DNA of 64,000 bases from Hydra vulgaris (Eukaryota; Cnidaria; Hydrozoa; Anthoathecata; Hydridae): contig NC_088930.1 of the NCBI RefSeq assembly GCF_038396675.1, forward strand, positions 41,059,501 through 41,123,500, given 5' to 3'. The translations under genes and the position numbers were made by a program. Below the pieces are notes generated by a model. It had not been told where the DNA came from. It did not search any database and saw only the letters and a list, made by a program, of their open reading frames with translations. Each line of letters begins with the position of its first letter. Position 1 is the stretch's first letter. Below are positions 1 through 55,160 of the stretch, in pieces.

Positions 1-2540
<2,540 letters not shown>

Positions 2541-2542
2541 CT

Positions 2543-2670
2543 TATATCAGCCCTCAGAGTTAGAAAAAATAAGGTCGGCAATAATTTTCCGACCTTACTT
2601 TCAAACACTTCTAAGTTGGCATTTAGTTGCTGACTTAAAAGTGTCGACCCTAATTCCGAGGGTTGATATA
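2543..2670. mobile_element. 128-bp MITE inserted next to a TA array
   Basis: The ends are inverted copies of about 20 bp: TATATCAGCCCTCAGAGTTAG-like on the left and its near-complement CTAATTCCGAGGGTTGATATA-like on the right. A shorter internal stem GGTCGG...CCGACC is also present. It sits between (TA)n tracts, so a target duplication cannot be read. Superfamily unknown. Confidence 0.6.
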
Positions 2671-3171
2671 TATATATATATATTTTTTGCTATAAATAAA
2701 TTGAAAACATAGTGGTGTTGCATTTTTCATATTCTATTTGAAATTTCTTGTTAAATAATTTTTTTGTTTTTTATGTCTTAACAATATACAAACAAAAAAA
2801 TCTTAACAATAGATATAAATAAAAAATTGGTATAGCAAAATTTTAAAAGTAAATTTTTTTGAGCATAATAAGTATATTTAATAAGTTTAGTAACTTAACT
2901 TTATGGTTGTTTTGATTTACTTTATAGGTAAACTTACTGTGGGTGTACTTTATTCATAAAGTACAATACACTAAGGAAATTATTGACTCATCATACAAGC
3001 ATTTAAATTAATTAAAAATCCAAAAAGTTTTAATAAAATAATGATGAAAAAAAATTTCAAAAAAAAAAGTTTTTAAGAAAAAATTAATGGCAAAAGTGTA
3101 AAGTTTGCAATACGCTTAGTTTGATATACAGGCTTCAGTAGAAATAGCGGGCTATAGCATGCCCTTGCCTC

Positions 3172-3234
3172 CACGCTTGTGTAAGTCAATTTATGCAGAC
3201 ATAACAAAGCCTGCAATTGACTTACACAGGCGTG
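3172..3234. repeat. Short hairpin with 20-bp arms
   Basis: The left arm 3172-3191 (CACGCTTGTGTAAGTCAATT) pairs with 3215-3234 with one mismatch across a 23-nt loop. Probably the core of a miniature transposon. Confidence 0.6.
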
Positions 3235-3959
3235 ATAAAGTATATATTTTTGATATAAAGAAGTGTTACATATGTTGATGTTATTTATTTAGTTTTTCTT
3301 TAAAAACTTCTCACATGTAATATGTAAAAAATAAAAAAAACGATATTGAACAGTTTTTTCAACTATTCTGTATTATTGTGTATATTAAGTTTTAACTTAA
3401 TTGATATGTTAAGAAGCAGGTGATATATATGCACGTGTTGCAAAAGAATTTAACAATTGGTTTTGGTCTTGTATGACCACACATGAGTATTTTATTTTAG
3501 ACAACTTGGTCATGGTTGTTTGAAAGTTTTATATTATTCATTGCATAAAAACTAAGTTTCAAAAACAAAAGAGCTAAACTAACAAAATAGGAAATTAAAC
3601 TAAATTTAAATAGAAAAAAATAAAAATAAATTAATAATTTAAATAATATGTGTACTATTTTTATTTTTGTTTCTCTAGAGTGGTTGTTATTTTCAGCAAC
3701 AAAATTAGATAAGGCAAAGCAAAAAAAAAGTCAACATCAAAAAGAATGATTTTCCTATATTTTATTTGTTGTTTTTTTTTAAAGAGGAAAGTGAAAATAT
3801 AAATTGCAATCTGTTTGTAAAATATATTTGAATAATTTTAATGTAACAATTATATATTGTCCCTATATGAATACGTCTATGAAATGCATGCATATAATTT
3901 TATGCATAACTTTTTGCATTATATAGTTATATTTATTTGTTTGTATGTAAACACATGTT

Positions 3960-4014
3960 TGGCTTATTGGAAATGGCGTATACTTCATAAATGGAATGAC
4001 TGTGGTTCGAAACC
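3960..4014 (+). promoter_or_regulatory. tRNA-like pol III box A/box B (left arm)
   Basis: TGGCTTATTGG at 3960-3970 fits box A and GGTTCGAAACC at 4004-4014 fits box B exactly, 33 nt apart. No tRNA cloverleaf with a convincing acceptor stem was found, so this reads as a tRNA-derived SINE-type promoter rather than a tRNA gene. Confidence 0.6.
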
Positions 4015-4264
4015 CATCTCTTCCTAAATTTTTTTTGTTTTTTTACACACACACACAGAGCCAAATGTTAAAAAGAACTATGTCCAGAAAAAGAAAGATA
4101 ATATGAAACAATTAAAGGTATGTGAAAAATGTGTAGACAGCATGGCCATCTAGACGAATCTCTTCTCATGGCCAATTGAAGCTTAAAAACTAGATAAGAG
4201 GTTACAAAACAAACATATGACCAGTGGTATTTAAATGAAAAGTAAAAAAATTTGGGCAGTTTTA

Positions 4265-4320
4265 GGAATCAAACCACATGCATTCTATGTATGAAGTTAA
4301 CGTTTTATCCAAATAAGCTA
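4265..4320 (-). promoter_or_regulatory. tRNA-like pol III box A/box B (right arm)
   Basis: On the minus strand TAGCTTATTTGG (4320-4309) and GGTTTGATTCC (4275-4265) are the diverged counterparts of the left-arm boxes. The two modules face each other inside the foldback. Confidence 0.5.
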
Positions 4321-5211
4321 AACGTGTGTATACTTTAAAATGATACAAAATTATATTAATAAAAAGTTATATATAAAAGTATACATATGCATTACATAGA
4401 CATATTCATATAGGGACAATATATACTTGTTACATTAAAATTAAACAAATATATTTTACAAACAGATAGCAATTTATATTTTTGCTTTTCTCTTTAAGAA
4501 ATAAACAAATAAAATACAGGAAAATCATTCTCCTTAATGTCAACTTAAAACTATTTTTTTTTTTTTTTTTTTTTTGCTTTGACTTATTGAATTGTGTTGC
4601 TAAAAATAATTTTTTTTCTATTCAAATTTATTTTAATTTTGTATTTTCTTAGTTTGGCTTTCTTTGTTTTTGAAACTTTTTTCCGCAATGCTCAATATAA
4701 TAAAACTTGCAAGCAGCCGTGACTAAGTTGTCTAAAATAGAATACTCATGCATGGACATGACAATGACATGGCATGCGTGGACATGACAAGACAAAAAAC
4801 CGCACGCGTTTCCTGGGAAGGCCTAAAAATTGTTAGAAAATTATTCATGCGTTTTGCTTGATTGATAAACTAGTTTGTCATACTTTATAGTTTGTTAATA
4901 ACTAGTATAAATTTTTATAATTATGTCTCAAAATTAATTAAACAAAACTATTGGTTTGAATATATATGAAATAAAGACAGCAAAAAACCAAACTTACAAC
5001 TGAATGAAGTTCACTCGAGAGTAAAGAAACAAATCCAAACATAGAGCAATAAGAAAATAACACATGAAGTGAAATGCATATAAATAGGCACAAAAAAAAG
5101 CAGTGTAACTGACAAATGGTAGCAGAAAAAAACTCCTTAGAAAAAAATCCCCGTAGAAAAAATCCCCTCAAAAAGGAATTGTTCTTCACAAATGTTAAAT
5201 ATGAGGTAGAC

Positions 5212-5811
5212 TAGGGTGGCTCTTAAAACAACATTTTAAAAAAAACCTTCCTACCCCTTTACTTAGTTCTATATAATACTAAAACACTAGGTTTAAAATT
5301 TTTTCGAACAAAAAATTATTTTAGGGGTAGCTCAAGACCCTTAAAAATTTGACTGGTCCCTAAAATTTTGAAAATAAAAGTTCTTCTAAAGTATGTCAAC
5401 CTGGTACTCAAAAGAAGCGAAATTATATAAAAACTTTAAAAATAATAATCAATTTACGAAAAAATAACTTTTTTATTGAAAACTATTGTTTTTAAGCTGA
5501 AATTATAAAAAGTCATTATTTTCAAGTTTAAAAAAGATAGTTTTTTTAAACATGCTTTTTTTGTAAAGTGATTACTATTTTTAAAGTTTTTATATAATTT
5601 CAATTCTTTTGAGTACCAGGTTCACATACTTTAGAAGAACTTTTATTTTCAAAATTTTAGGGACCAGTCAAATTTTTAAGGGTCTTGAGCTACCCTTAAA
5701 ATAATTTTTTGTTCAAAAAAATTTTAAACCTAGTGTTTTAGTATTATATAGAACTAAGTAAAGGGGTAGGAACAGGTTTTTTTTAAAAATGTTGTTTTAA
5801 GAGCCACCCTA
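5212..5811. mobile_element. 600-bp palindromic hAT-type MITE with 8-bp target duplication
   Basis: The element starts TAGGGTGGCTC and ends GAGCCACCCTA, and the two halves are inverted copies over roughly 290 bp each. It is flanked by a perfect 8-bp direct repeat AGGTAGAC (5204-5211 and 5812-5819). An 8-bp duplication and a TAGGG terminus are typical of hAT transposons. There is no ORF, so it must be moved in trans. Related diverged copies lie in MMUT introns at 30393-30782 and 33266-33782. Confidence 0.9.
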
Positions 5812-5819
5812 AGGTAGAC

Positions 5820-6810
5820 ATATAGCAGCTGTTTCATATGCATTTCTTAAAGTTTCAACTTGGTGTGGTTTACTTCATAGTTCTTAATGGAAGGTTGAGG
5901 TGTATTTTCATTTACATGTCCTACAATTTCATCTTGCAGGCTCACTTTAGTTTGTGCTTTACATTCTCCTTTTTGACATAAAATGCATTCAAACTAACAA
6001 ATTTCATTTTCTTTTTAAAACACATACACATGTTCTTTGTAAATTATTTTACATTATTTTTTTTGTAATGTGATAAACAATATTTAAAATATTTTTAAGT
6101 TTTTTTAATTTATTTGGCTAGAAATGTTGGTTAACATTTCCAGCCAATTTTACCAACATACCTTGTTACCATTTCTTTGTTACAAACCATATTTCATTAT
6201 ATTATAATTTTTTTTTTCTTCATATAAACTATATTTTTAATACTACTAATTATTTAAATAATAACTAAATTATTAAATATAAAAAAATAAAATAAATATA
6301 AAAATAATAATATAAAAACTAAAGAAATTAAAGAAATTTTTTTGAAATGCAAGCCTTTTTTTTATATTTTATTTTAAAAAAGCTTTTTACTATCCCTAGA
6401 ATTAAGAAAGATTAAAATAAAAGTTCAGTAAAATTATGTTGAAAACCAAATAATTTTAATTTCTCGAAAAAACATATTTCATCAATATCAATTTATATAA
6501 TCAGGTATAAAAAAAAATTGCATTCTTTGCTTTGCATAAAATGTCATTGATGATTTCATAACTAAATAGCTTTCTTTGAGGGCTTCATCGAATAAGAGTT
6601 TGGATAGATACTAACTAGCCATCAATGAATTTTATTACAGAAGATAATTATTAGACTGTGTTAACACAAGGTTGTATTGTTAGGTTATGATGAAATAGAA
6701 TTGCATGCCTTAATTTTGAGAACTTTTTTCTTTTTTTAGACTTTTAGAAATTGTAGATAAACTGTTTATTTTTAAATACTAATTTATCTATTTATATTTG
6801 GTATATTGAT
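5820..6810. other. Intergenic stretch upstream of RHEB
   Basis: AT-rich DNA with no recognisable gene or element. The RHEB promoter and any 5' non-coding exon would lie here or further left, but no convincing core promoter motif can be singled out in such AT-rich sequence. Confidence 0.4.
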
Positions 6811-6824
6811 ATTCTCTATAACAG
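6811..6824 (+). promoter_or_regulatory. Splice acceptor just upstream of the RHEB start codon
   Basis: ATTCTCTATAACAG ends at 6824, only 12 nt before the ATG at 6837. It looks like a 3' splice site. It could join an upstream 5' UTR exon or receive a trans-spliced leader, which is established in Hydra. An in-frame TAA at 6819-6821 shows that coding does not extend through it. Confidence 0.5.
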
Positions 6825-6836
6825 AATCTTGCCATA

Positions 6837-26828
<19,992 letters not shown>

Positions 26829-26914
26829 GAATTCTCTGAAAATTACTTTTAAGCTTATTTATATGTATAAATACAAGGAGAACATAACTTATTAAGGATA
26901 TTGTTCAAAATTCT

Positions 26915-26947
<33 letters not shown>

Positions 26948-27051
26948 TGTATATAAGTTTATTAATTATTATTCAATAAGTTACTTTTTACTTGAATATT
27001 GTAAGATAAAATTTTTTGAGTAGTGTTTATAAATTTAAAGTGTTAAAGTAT

Positions 27052-27074
27052 AATAAATATTTTGGAAAAATAAA
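27052..27074 (+). terminator. Candidate RHEB polyadenylation signals
   Basis: AATAAA at 27052-27057 and again at 27069-27074, about 225 nt after the RHEB stop codon. AATAAA is frequent by chance in such AT-rich DNA. Confidence 0.4.
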
Positions 27075-27384
27075 CTTATGGGTTTTGTATAAAAATATGA
27101 AATCTTATGTGTATTGGTGTAATTGAATGCTGTGTATTTATTTACTGTGTATTTGAGTGAGTGTTTATATTTCCTTTTTTTGTTGTTGAAGTTTAAACTT
27201 GTTTTTTTTTAAATTTTCTGAGTATATTATTTATATTAAAAAAATAATAATAAATGTTTTTCAGTTTTCTTTGTGCATTTGTTTGTTATTTTAAAAAGTT
27301 TTTAAATAATAAGACTGAAGAAAATCAGTATAAAAAATAATTTTTCAAATATTTATATCTGCAATATTTTTCTTTTTTTTTTTA

Positions 27385-27600
27385 AACACTTTCACTTCCA
27401 ACAAGGCTCCAAGCAGCCACCATTAGAGTTGGAAGTTAATGGAAAAGAAAAGCGAAATATAAGCAAAAGAATTAATGATCTAGGAATGCTATAGTAGTAC
27501 CATGTGAAACTTTTTCTCTGTAAAACAGCTTTATCTTTATCATGTTCAGTATGAGAAAAGTAAAAGAGGAGGGGGGGTGATTGTATAGCATAATGGTGTT
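27385..27600 (-). mobile_element. LINE 3' end fragment
   Basis: Read on -, the sequence ends GGTGGCTGCTTGGAGCCTTG then TTGGAAGTGAAAGTGTTT and an A-run. The same tail (GGTTGCTTGCAACCTTGTTGG) closes the LINE fragment at 46330-46805, and a shorter copy lies at 36600-36690. It marks the 3' end of a non-LTR retrotransposon between RHEB and MMUT. Confidence 0.6.
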
Positions 27601-27621
27601 TCAAGGTTATGGTGGAAAAAA

Positions 27622-27893
<272 letters not shown>

Positions 27894-27989
27894 TAAGTAT
27901 AACTATATGTGCGTAAACGATCTGTTCAGAATTTTATAGACTTTTTCAAATTCGATTTGAAAGCAAACTAGACCTGTTTTGTTGAAACA

Positions 27990-49639
<21,650 letters not shown>

Positions 49640-49805
49640 TTGAATCGCAGATTCCATCTGATCAACACACTAGTTTTATGTACTATCTAAAAAAAATTTT
49701 TTTAATTAAATATAAATATTTGATTTTGCATGTTGTTGTTTGTTTTTTTTTTTGCTGTTTTTAAAAGACAGCATTGACGATAAAAAATTTAAATTAAAAA
49801 AGATA

Positions 49806-49811
49806 AATAAA
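49806..49811 (+). terminator. Candidate MMUT polyadenylation signal
   Basis: AATAAA about 170 nt after the MMUT stop codon. Confidence 0.4.
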
Positions 49812-49964
49812 TCGTCAACCTGATTTAAATGTTAATTGATAAAAGGAAGTTTGAAAAGTTGACGGATAGTACTATTGCCTGACGGATAGTACTATTATGC
49901 TAACCGAAGTTTTACGAATAATTGCTCTTTGACTTCGTTTAACTTCGATTGATGAAGTTAAACG

Positions 49965-50015
49965 AACTTCGTTTGTACTTGTCTTTGTTAATGGCATTGT
50001 TAAAGATTTTTTGAA
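49965..50015 (-). mobile_element. Short LINE fragment
   Basis: On - TTTAACAATGCCATTAACAA then AGACAAGT matches the segment coding NSAINKGKS in the LINE at 31350-31385. About 50 bp only. Confidence 0.35.
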
Positions 50016-50289
50016 AACCTAACCTATTGGGATAATATAAGAGGTTTAATAATCTGAGAAACAGTTCTTAGCGTCAGACAAAACCTTTTTGCACTGATTA
50101 CTCGTTAAACAAACGATAGGGTAAATCTGATGTTAAAGAACTACGTGGTACTAATTTTAGTGATGTCTAGACTTGGCATGAACTAAAGGAAAACAAATAG
50201 AAATTGAACTAAGGTCAGAGGCATAATTTTTTAATTTAGTTTTATTTTATTATATAAAATTTTAATTGATAAATTTAGGGTCAGAAATA

Positions 50290-50551
50290 AGACTCAAATC
50301 AAAAAGTTATTGTTTAGAGTTGAAAGTTATTGATTAGGGTTGTCTGAAAAACGAATTACAAAGTAAACTATTTAAATAAGAAGTTGAAAAATGCAATTTT
50401 ATTATTGATTATTGATTTAGGGTTTATTGATTAGGGTTGTTGATTAGGGTTAGTGGTTATTGATTAGGGTTATTGGTTATTGATTAGGGTTGTCTGAAAA
50501 ACGAATTACAAAGTAAACTATTTAAATAAGAAGTTGAAAAATGCAATTTTT
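50290..50551. repeat. Duplicated 66-bp block flanking TTAGGG-containing short repeats
   Basis: GTTGTCTGAAAAACGAATTA... to ...GAAAAATGCAATTTT occurs at about 50338-50402 and again at about 50487-50551. Between them GATTAGGGTT recurs every 10-20 bp. Confidence 0.75.
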
Positions 50552-50618
50552 TTGAGCTTTAGTGCCATCAGGATCTATGACTCTCGTGTAAAGCTATTCA
50601 GTGTTTCGAGCATTAAAG

Positions 50619-52026
50619 CAGGGGTGTGGAGTCGTAAAAAAAAGTACCAACTCCGACTAAAACTGTTGAAATTTTCAGAGTAGGACTCCGACTCCAAAGC
50701 AAAATTTTTGAAAATTTTTTTGAATTCTTTAAAAAATATTACGTGCTAATTAAATCTTTTTTTTTTGTTGCCAAATATATCAAAAATTCTTTAAAGGTTA
50801 AATATTTTGTACTTGGACGTGCAATACCGAGAAGTTTAACTTAGGGTTAGGACTATTGTAATTGTAATTGTAAAAATTAAATACAATTACACATTACAAT
50901 ACAATAATATTGTATTGTAATATTACAGAAACAATAAAAAAAAATTAATTTTAGTATTGTATTGCTGTGATGAAAAACAGGTACAATAAGTATTGTATTG
51001 TTTTTTTTCTAACAATACAATAAAATTCGAGAACTATTGTATTGTATTGTTTTAATAAAATAAAATTACAATAACTATTGTATTGTTTTGATAAAAACAA
51101 TTACAATAACTATTGTAGTGTATTACTTAACATTAAAGTAGAAAAGGTAACGTATTTTAACGTATTTATATTCATCTCTGACGAACTTACTATTATTTTT
51201 GCTATTTTTTTATTTACGGATTTGCAATATATTGCATTTTATCTTTTACATATTTAGATTTCGCATCACCTATCTTGTTATTAATTTGGTGAGCATTCTG
51301 TAGTTTATTACTGTAAAATATTCTGTAATTTTTAAACTTAAAGAAAACTATTCACTTCATTTTTATTAGTTATTTTACCTTTCTCAGGATGTATTTTATG
51401 TTGAATCGCTGTCTTAGGTCTGCCGAATCCCTTTCATTTGCAGAAAAATGGTTTCCTTTTTTTCGATCCTGTTAACTTTGATTTTCAATATTTAAGGTTG
51501 CCCAATTTACCATTCTGGCACCCTTTCCCCCTCCCATTATGTTTCAGTAAAATAGAATCAATCATTAAATATTAGTTGTACCCTATTTCAAAGGTACAAG
51601 AGTATATAGTCGGCAACTGAACTATTAAAACATTTATTAAATTTTGACACTAAAATAATTTTATTTATCACAATCACAATATATTGTTATTGTATTACAA
51701 AGACGAATTACCATACATTATTTATTGTTATTGTAGTGGGTCATTACAATACTTTTTTTTTTCCGGATATTGTTATTGTTTTATAAAGATGAATTGCAAT
51801 ACAATATTTATTGTTATTGTATTACAGAATTACAATAGTTGTAAATCACAAGTATTGTTATTGTTTCTAAATTAAGTTAATACAATAACAATAACTATTG
51901 TTACTGTTATTGTTTTCATTACAATTACAATAGTCCTAACCCTAGTTTAACTATTGGAGTCGGAGTCGCAATTGTGTTTAGCCTCTAAAAATGTCCCGAC
52001 TCCACGACTTCGACTCCACGCCCCTG
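50619..52026. mobile_element. hAT-like TIR element (outer, 1.4 kb)
   Basis: Left end CAGGGGTGTGGAGTC and right end GACTCCACGCCCCTG pair with one mismatch, and GACTCCGACTCC motifs recur inside both ends. Flanks CATTAAAG (50611-50618) and CGTTAAAT (52027-52034) match at 6 of 8 positions, consistent with a worn 8-bp hAT target duplication. Most of its interior is the second element 50842-51944. No transposase remains. Confidence 0.75.
50842..51944. mobile_element. hAT-type element nested in the outer element (1.1 kb)
   Basis: Starts TAGGGTTAGGACTATTGTAA and ends with the complement (...GTCCTAACCCTA). Flanked by a perfect 8-bp repeat GTTTAACT (50834-50841 and 51945-51952). Subterminal regions are made of degenerate ATTACAATA / TATTGTAAT repeats. 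No transposase. The insertion is younger than its host element, whose own duplication has decayed. Confidence 0.9.
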
Positions 52027-52217
52027 CGTTAAATTCAAATTAATGTTATAATAATATAGAGTTTATAAGCAAAAAATAAAAAACTGATCGTGAGAAACAA
52101 GTTTTAGCTTGAAATCGTACTTTATTCTCTTAAAGAATAGTTTTACAGATAGATAAACTATAGTGTTGTGAGTGGTACTTTTCAGTCATTTCTAAAAATG
52201 TTTAATAAACCGTGATC

Positions 52218-52440
52218 AAAGAAAAACAAACCAGCAGAAAAGTTAAACTATCGTCCTTTAAGTTTTTTACCAGCTTTCTCATCTAACATTTTTGAAATGA
52301 TTATATGATCAAAATTTGATGTTTATTGAGCTAAATTTAAATTTCTTTTGTTTAGTTTTCTTAAGGGTTATAATACAAACCATGTACTTTTTGTTGTACC
52401 CAATGTGTGGCATGAATGTATTAACTGTGGTGGATATAAG
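52218..52440 (+). mobile_element. LINE reverse transcriptase fragment
   Basis: PAEKLNYRPLSFLPAFSSNI followed by FEMII matches the first conserved block of LINE reverse transcriptases (NYRPISLLP.....E). Frame is lost soon after. Confidence 0.55.
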
Positions 52441-53439
52441 GGATCAGTATTAAAGAGTCTTTTAAAAAACAGGCAATTTCATTTCATCTGACTTATTTAT
52501 TGCTAAGTTAGAGGCATACGGTTTCTTTAAAAAAAAACTGCTTCTATCTTATATAAGATAGAAATAAGTAGTTTTTTTTTTAGCGAAACCATAGAAGAAA
52601 AAACCATGACTAATTTTTTTTGTTTTTTTTTAAAGAGAAATCATAACTAATATAATTATGAGTGGTCGTAAACAAAGGATAAGGATAAGAACTTATATTT
52701 CTTGTTGGGAAGGTACTTCATTTAGAGTGGCTCAGGGTTACATTGAATACATTTTCATTAATATCTTATAATAGTGTATTTTCATTTATTAAAAACATTG
52801 AACTTTGCAACTTTAAAGATAATTATAGTCTCTATACATAGCTAAAGTTTACAAAAAGTTTTTTTGTTTGCAAAAAAGAGTAACTAATATCATTACTCAG
52901 TTTGAGTTTAGAGTTAAACTTAAACCAGCTAGATTTGTTAAACCAGATACTTGCTTACCCAGATAAACTCCACTTAGCTTTAGTTGGTTTAAAAAGCGCA
53001 ACAAATTTTTAAAAAATCACAACAAAACTTTTTTAAACTAGATAATATGAAAGTTTTTGCCTTCGATGAGGTAAAAATACTCAATAATAGAATTGATAAA
53101 GATCTAAAGTTTAGTGAATTCTTGTAAATTAATCCTGTATAGCTGATTGGTTAGTTCTATAATTTTACTCTACTTTTTTAGCTCGTGATAAAGCTACCCT
53201 TTTGTTTATGTCCAATTTTATATAAATGTTTCGTTTAAAAAACAATGATAACTTCATGTATAAAATTTATAAAAAAGTACTTTGTATACTCCACCGAAGG
53301 TTTGATTTGTTTGTAGTTAAATTGTTAAACTTTAATAATGACATTTGTAACTTTTTATGATCTCTGTCTATGTACTGTCTATCATGTTAAATTTGTTAAT
53401 TTAAATTAGTTTTATTATATCATAACTGTTTTGTAAATG
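52441..53439. other. AT-rich stretch, probably decayed LINE
   Basis: No reading frame or repeat boundary could be fixed. A short inverted repeat (AACTGCTTCTATCTTATATAAGATAGAAATAAGTAGTT) lies at about 52546-52575. Otherwise nothing recognisable. Confidence 0.3.
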
Positions 53440-53800
53440 TCAACATGAAATAAAGTTTTAAAATTAAAATTTAAATCACCATTAATATCAATATTGGCTG
53501 ATTGGTAATAACAATATTGCCCGATGGGTAATAACGATATTTGCTGATAGGTAAAAACATTATTGGCCAATGGGTAAAGAAAAAGGGACTTGGCCAACTT
53601 GATTAAAAAATAAATTGAAAAGAGTTTAGTTTAAAATTCAAACCTGACTTTACAACAAATAGTTGAACCGACTAATCAAAACCCAAGCCAAGCATGTGAT
53701 TGTTAGAATTTTTGATACTCAAAGGATAATAGCCATGAACACTGAAATCCAAAAATGAAACAACCAAACTTAAATTACTCTTACAAAGAGCAAGTAGGTT
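53440..53800 (-). mobile_element. LINE endonuclease fragment with internal 4-fold minisatellite
   Basis: On - the sequence carries the landmark VGQVPFLYPLANN followed by about four tandem copies (53489-53585, 28 to 29 bp each) of TACCCATCAGCAAATAT-like DNA, and ends NIDINGDLNFN. In the LINE family the single-copy version is YPSANIVV followed by GDFN. Here the segment just before the GDFN box has been amplified. Confidence 0.55.
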
Positions 53801-54682
53801 TGGAAAATTTTGCAAAAGATTTAGCGGATGAAATGTTAATTTGAAGAACACGAATACAATTTAAAAATAGATTAAGATAGTTTGTTTGTAACTGTGTTTT
53901 TTTGTGTTTTTTTTAACATTTTCAGTTGTCTTATACCTGTTAATCGACTCAAAAATATAAGGTTAGTGCATATAAAAAGCACTAACATAGAAACTGTAAC
54001 TTATTGTTACTTTAAAAAAATCAATATATTAACATCTTTTTTTAAATTTATTGTGTTATTGCAAATAAAATATTAATGCAACTAAAGCTTTTTTACGTCA
54101 AATTAGGCAATTATATTACCAAATAAAAACAATACGTTAAATCTAAACATTAATAAGAACTATAAATCGCTATATTTGCAACAAAACGAGGAGAATATTT
54201 CAAAGTATTTCAAAGTAACTTAATGACTGATTTTTTATCAAATATTTGCAACTATTTTTTCAAAATATTTTATCTCTTTTTATTTTTTATTGCCGCTTTA
54301 ACAATAGTTTTATTATGATTGCTGTTTCAGCTATTTATGAAATTGTTGTGCGATAAAATTAGTGTGAAGCGATTCTCGAAGATAAAATCAATTGGTCGTC
54401 AAATTTAGCGTTCGAATATTTAAAAGTAAATCTTGGCGGCTTTACTTTATTTTTTTTTATGGATTTAATTGTCGACGGCCAAACCTCTATATTATGAAGT
54501 AAAATTTGCTTGTTTTTTTTTTACTATAATTAAACTTGTTGTTTAACTATAAATTTGATAAAAATTAAAAAAATATTTATTGAATAATGGAACGTATCAT
54601 GTCGTACTCATTACAAACACAAACCGTTAACGAAACAGTTCAACTCTTACTATAAACTTAACAAAAGCCAAAAAAACCTAGA
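53801..54682. other. Intergenic DNA left of the Ginger-like element
   Basis: No supported gene or repeat. A 64-codon open frame at 53882-54076 (+) has no recognisable features. Confidence 0.35.
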
Positions 54683-54823
54683 TGTAGTATGAGATTTTTA
54701 CTCCCGCGTTTTTTTTAACTCCCCAGTAAAAACCGCATATTAATTTTTTACTCCCCAGTAAAAATCGCATATTAAATTTTTACTCCCATTATGAGATTTT
54801 TACTCCCATAAATTATTTGGCGG
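54683..54823. repeat. Left terminal inverted repeat (141 bp)
   Basis: Contains ACTCCCGCG, then TTTTTACTCCCCAGTAAAAA units and a second ACTCCCATTATGAGATTTTT. It matches 61485-61689 inverted but lacks two of the 32-bp units present there. Confidence 0.9.
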
Positions 54824-54970
54824 CCAAATGTATATTGCAACTTAGTTGTAATTTGAATATATTTTTTAACGTTTTAAAGACTGCGGTTTTTTGAAAAGCA
54901 ATAAAGAAGCGATTCCGTTTAATATAAACACAATTTAAAAATTATGTTGCGTTATCAAAATTATGTTGTG

Positions 54971-55160
54971 AGATCAATTGACAAAATGCTACGAATTATT
55001 AATTGAGGAAATGTCCCGTTTGACGCTTTAACTTAACTCTTTGTTTAAAACTTTGTACAACTATTATAAATAAAAATATATATGAAAAACTATATTAACT
55101 GCTTCTTCAGACCACTGACAAATATACTCGATGTGCTTCATTAAGGTGGTAGAGACGCGA
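54971..55160. repeat. 190-bp direct repeat, copy 1
   Basis: Contains ATCAATTGACAAAATGCTAC, GGAAATGTCC, AACTCTTTGTTT and CTCGATGTGCTTCA. A diverged copy in the same orientation lies at 56441-56640 within the same transposon. Confidence 0.8.

Larger units (their letters stand above)
3458..4824. mobile_element. Foldback transposon, about 1.37 kb, arms over 400 bp
   Basis: The left part (3458-4014) and right part (4265-4824) are inverted, diverged copies. Shared landmarks include GAGTATTTTATTTTAGACAACTT, GGCAAAGCAAAAAAA, TATTGTCCCTATATGAAT and a tRNA-like module in each arm. The right end finishes CGCGTTTCCTGGGAAGGCCT, as in the element ending at 12192. The corresponding left tip is missing, so the copy is truncated or rearranged there. 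No coding capacity was seen, so it is non-autonomous. Family assignment is by terminal sequence only. Confidence 0.75.

Noticed and set aside
3960-4020. A functional tRNA gene
   Set aside because: Box A and B match, but no cloverleaf with paired acceptor and anticodon stems could be drawn.
49920-49980. Hairpin-like AACTTCGTTT / AACGAACTTCG repeats
   Set aside because: Short, imperfect and not distinguishable from local sequence duplication.
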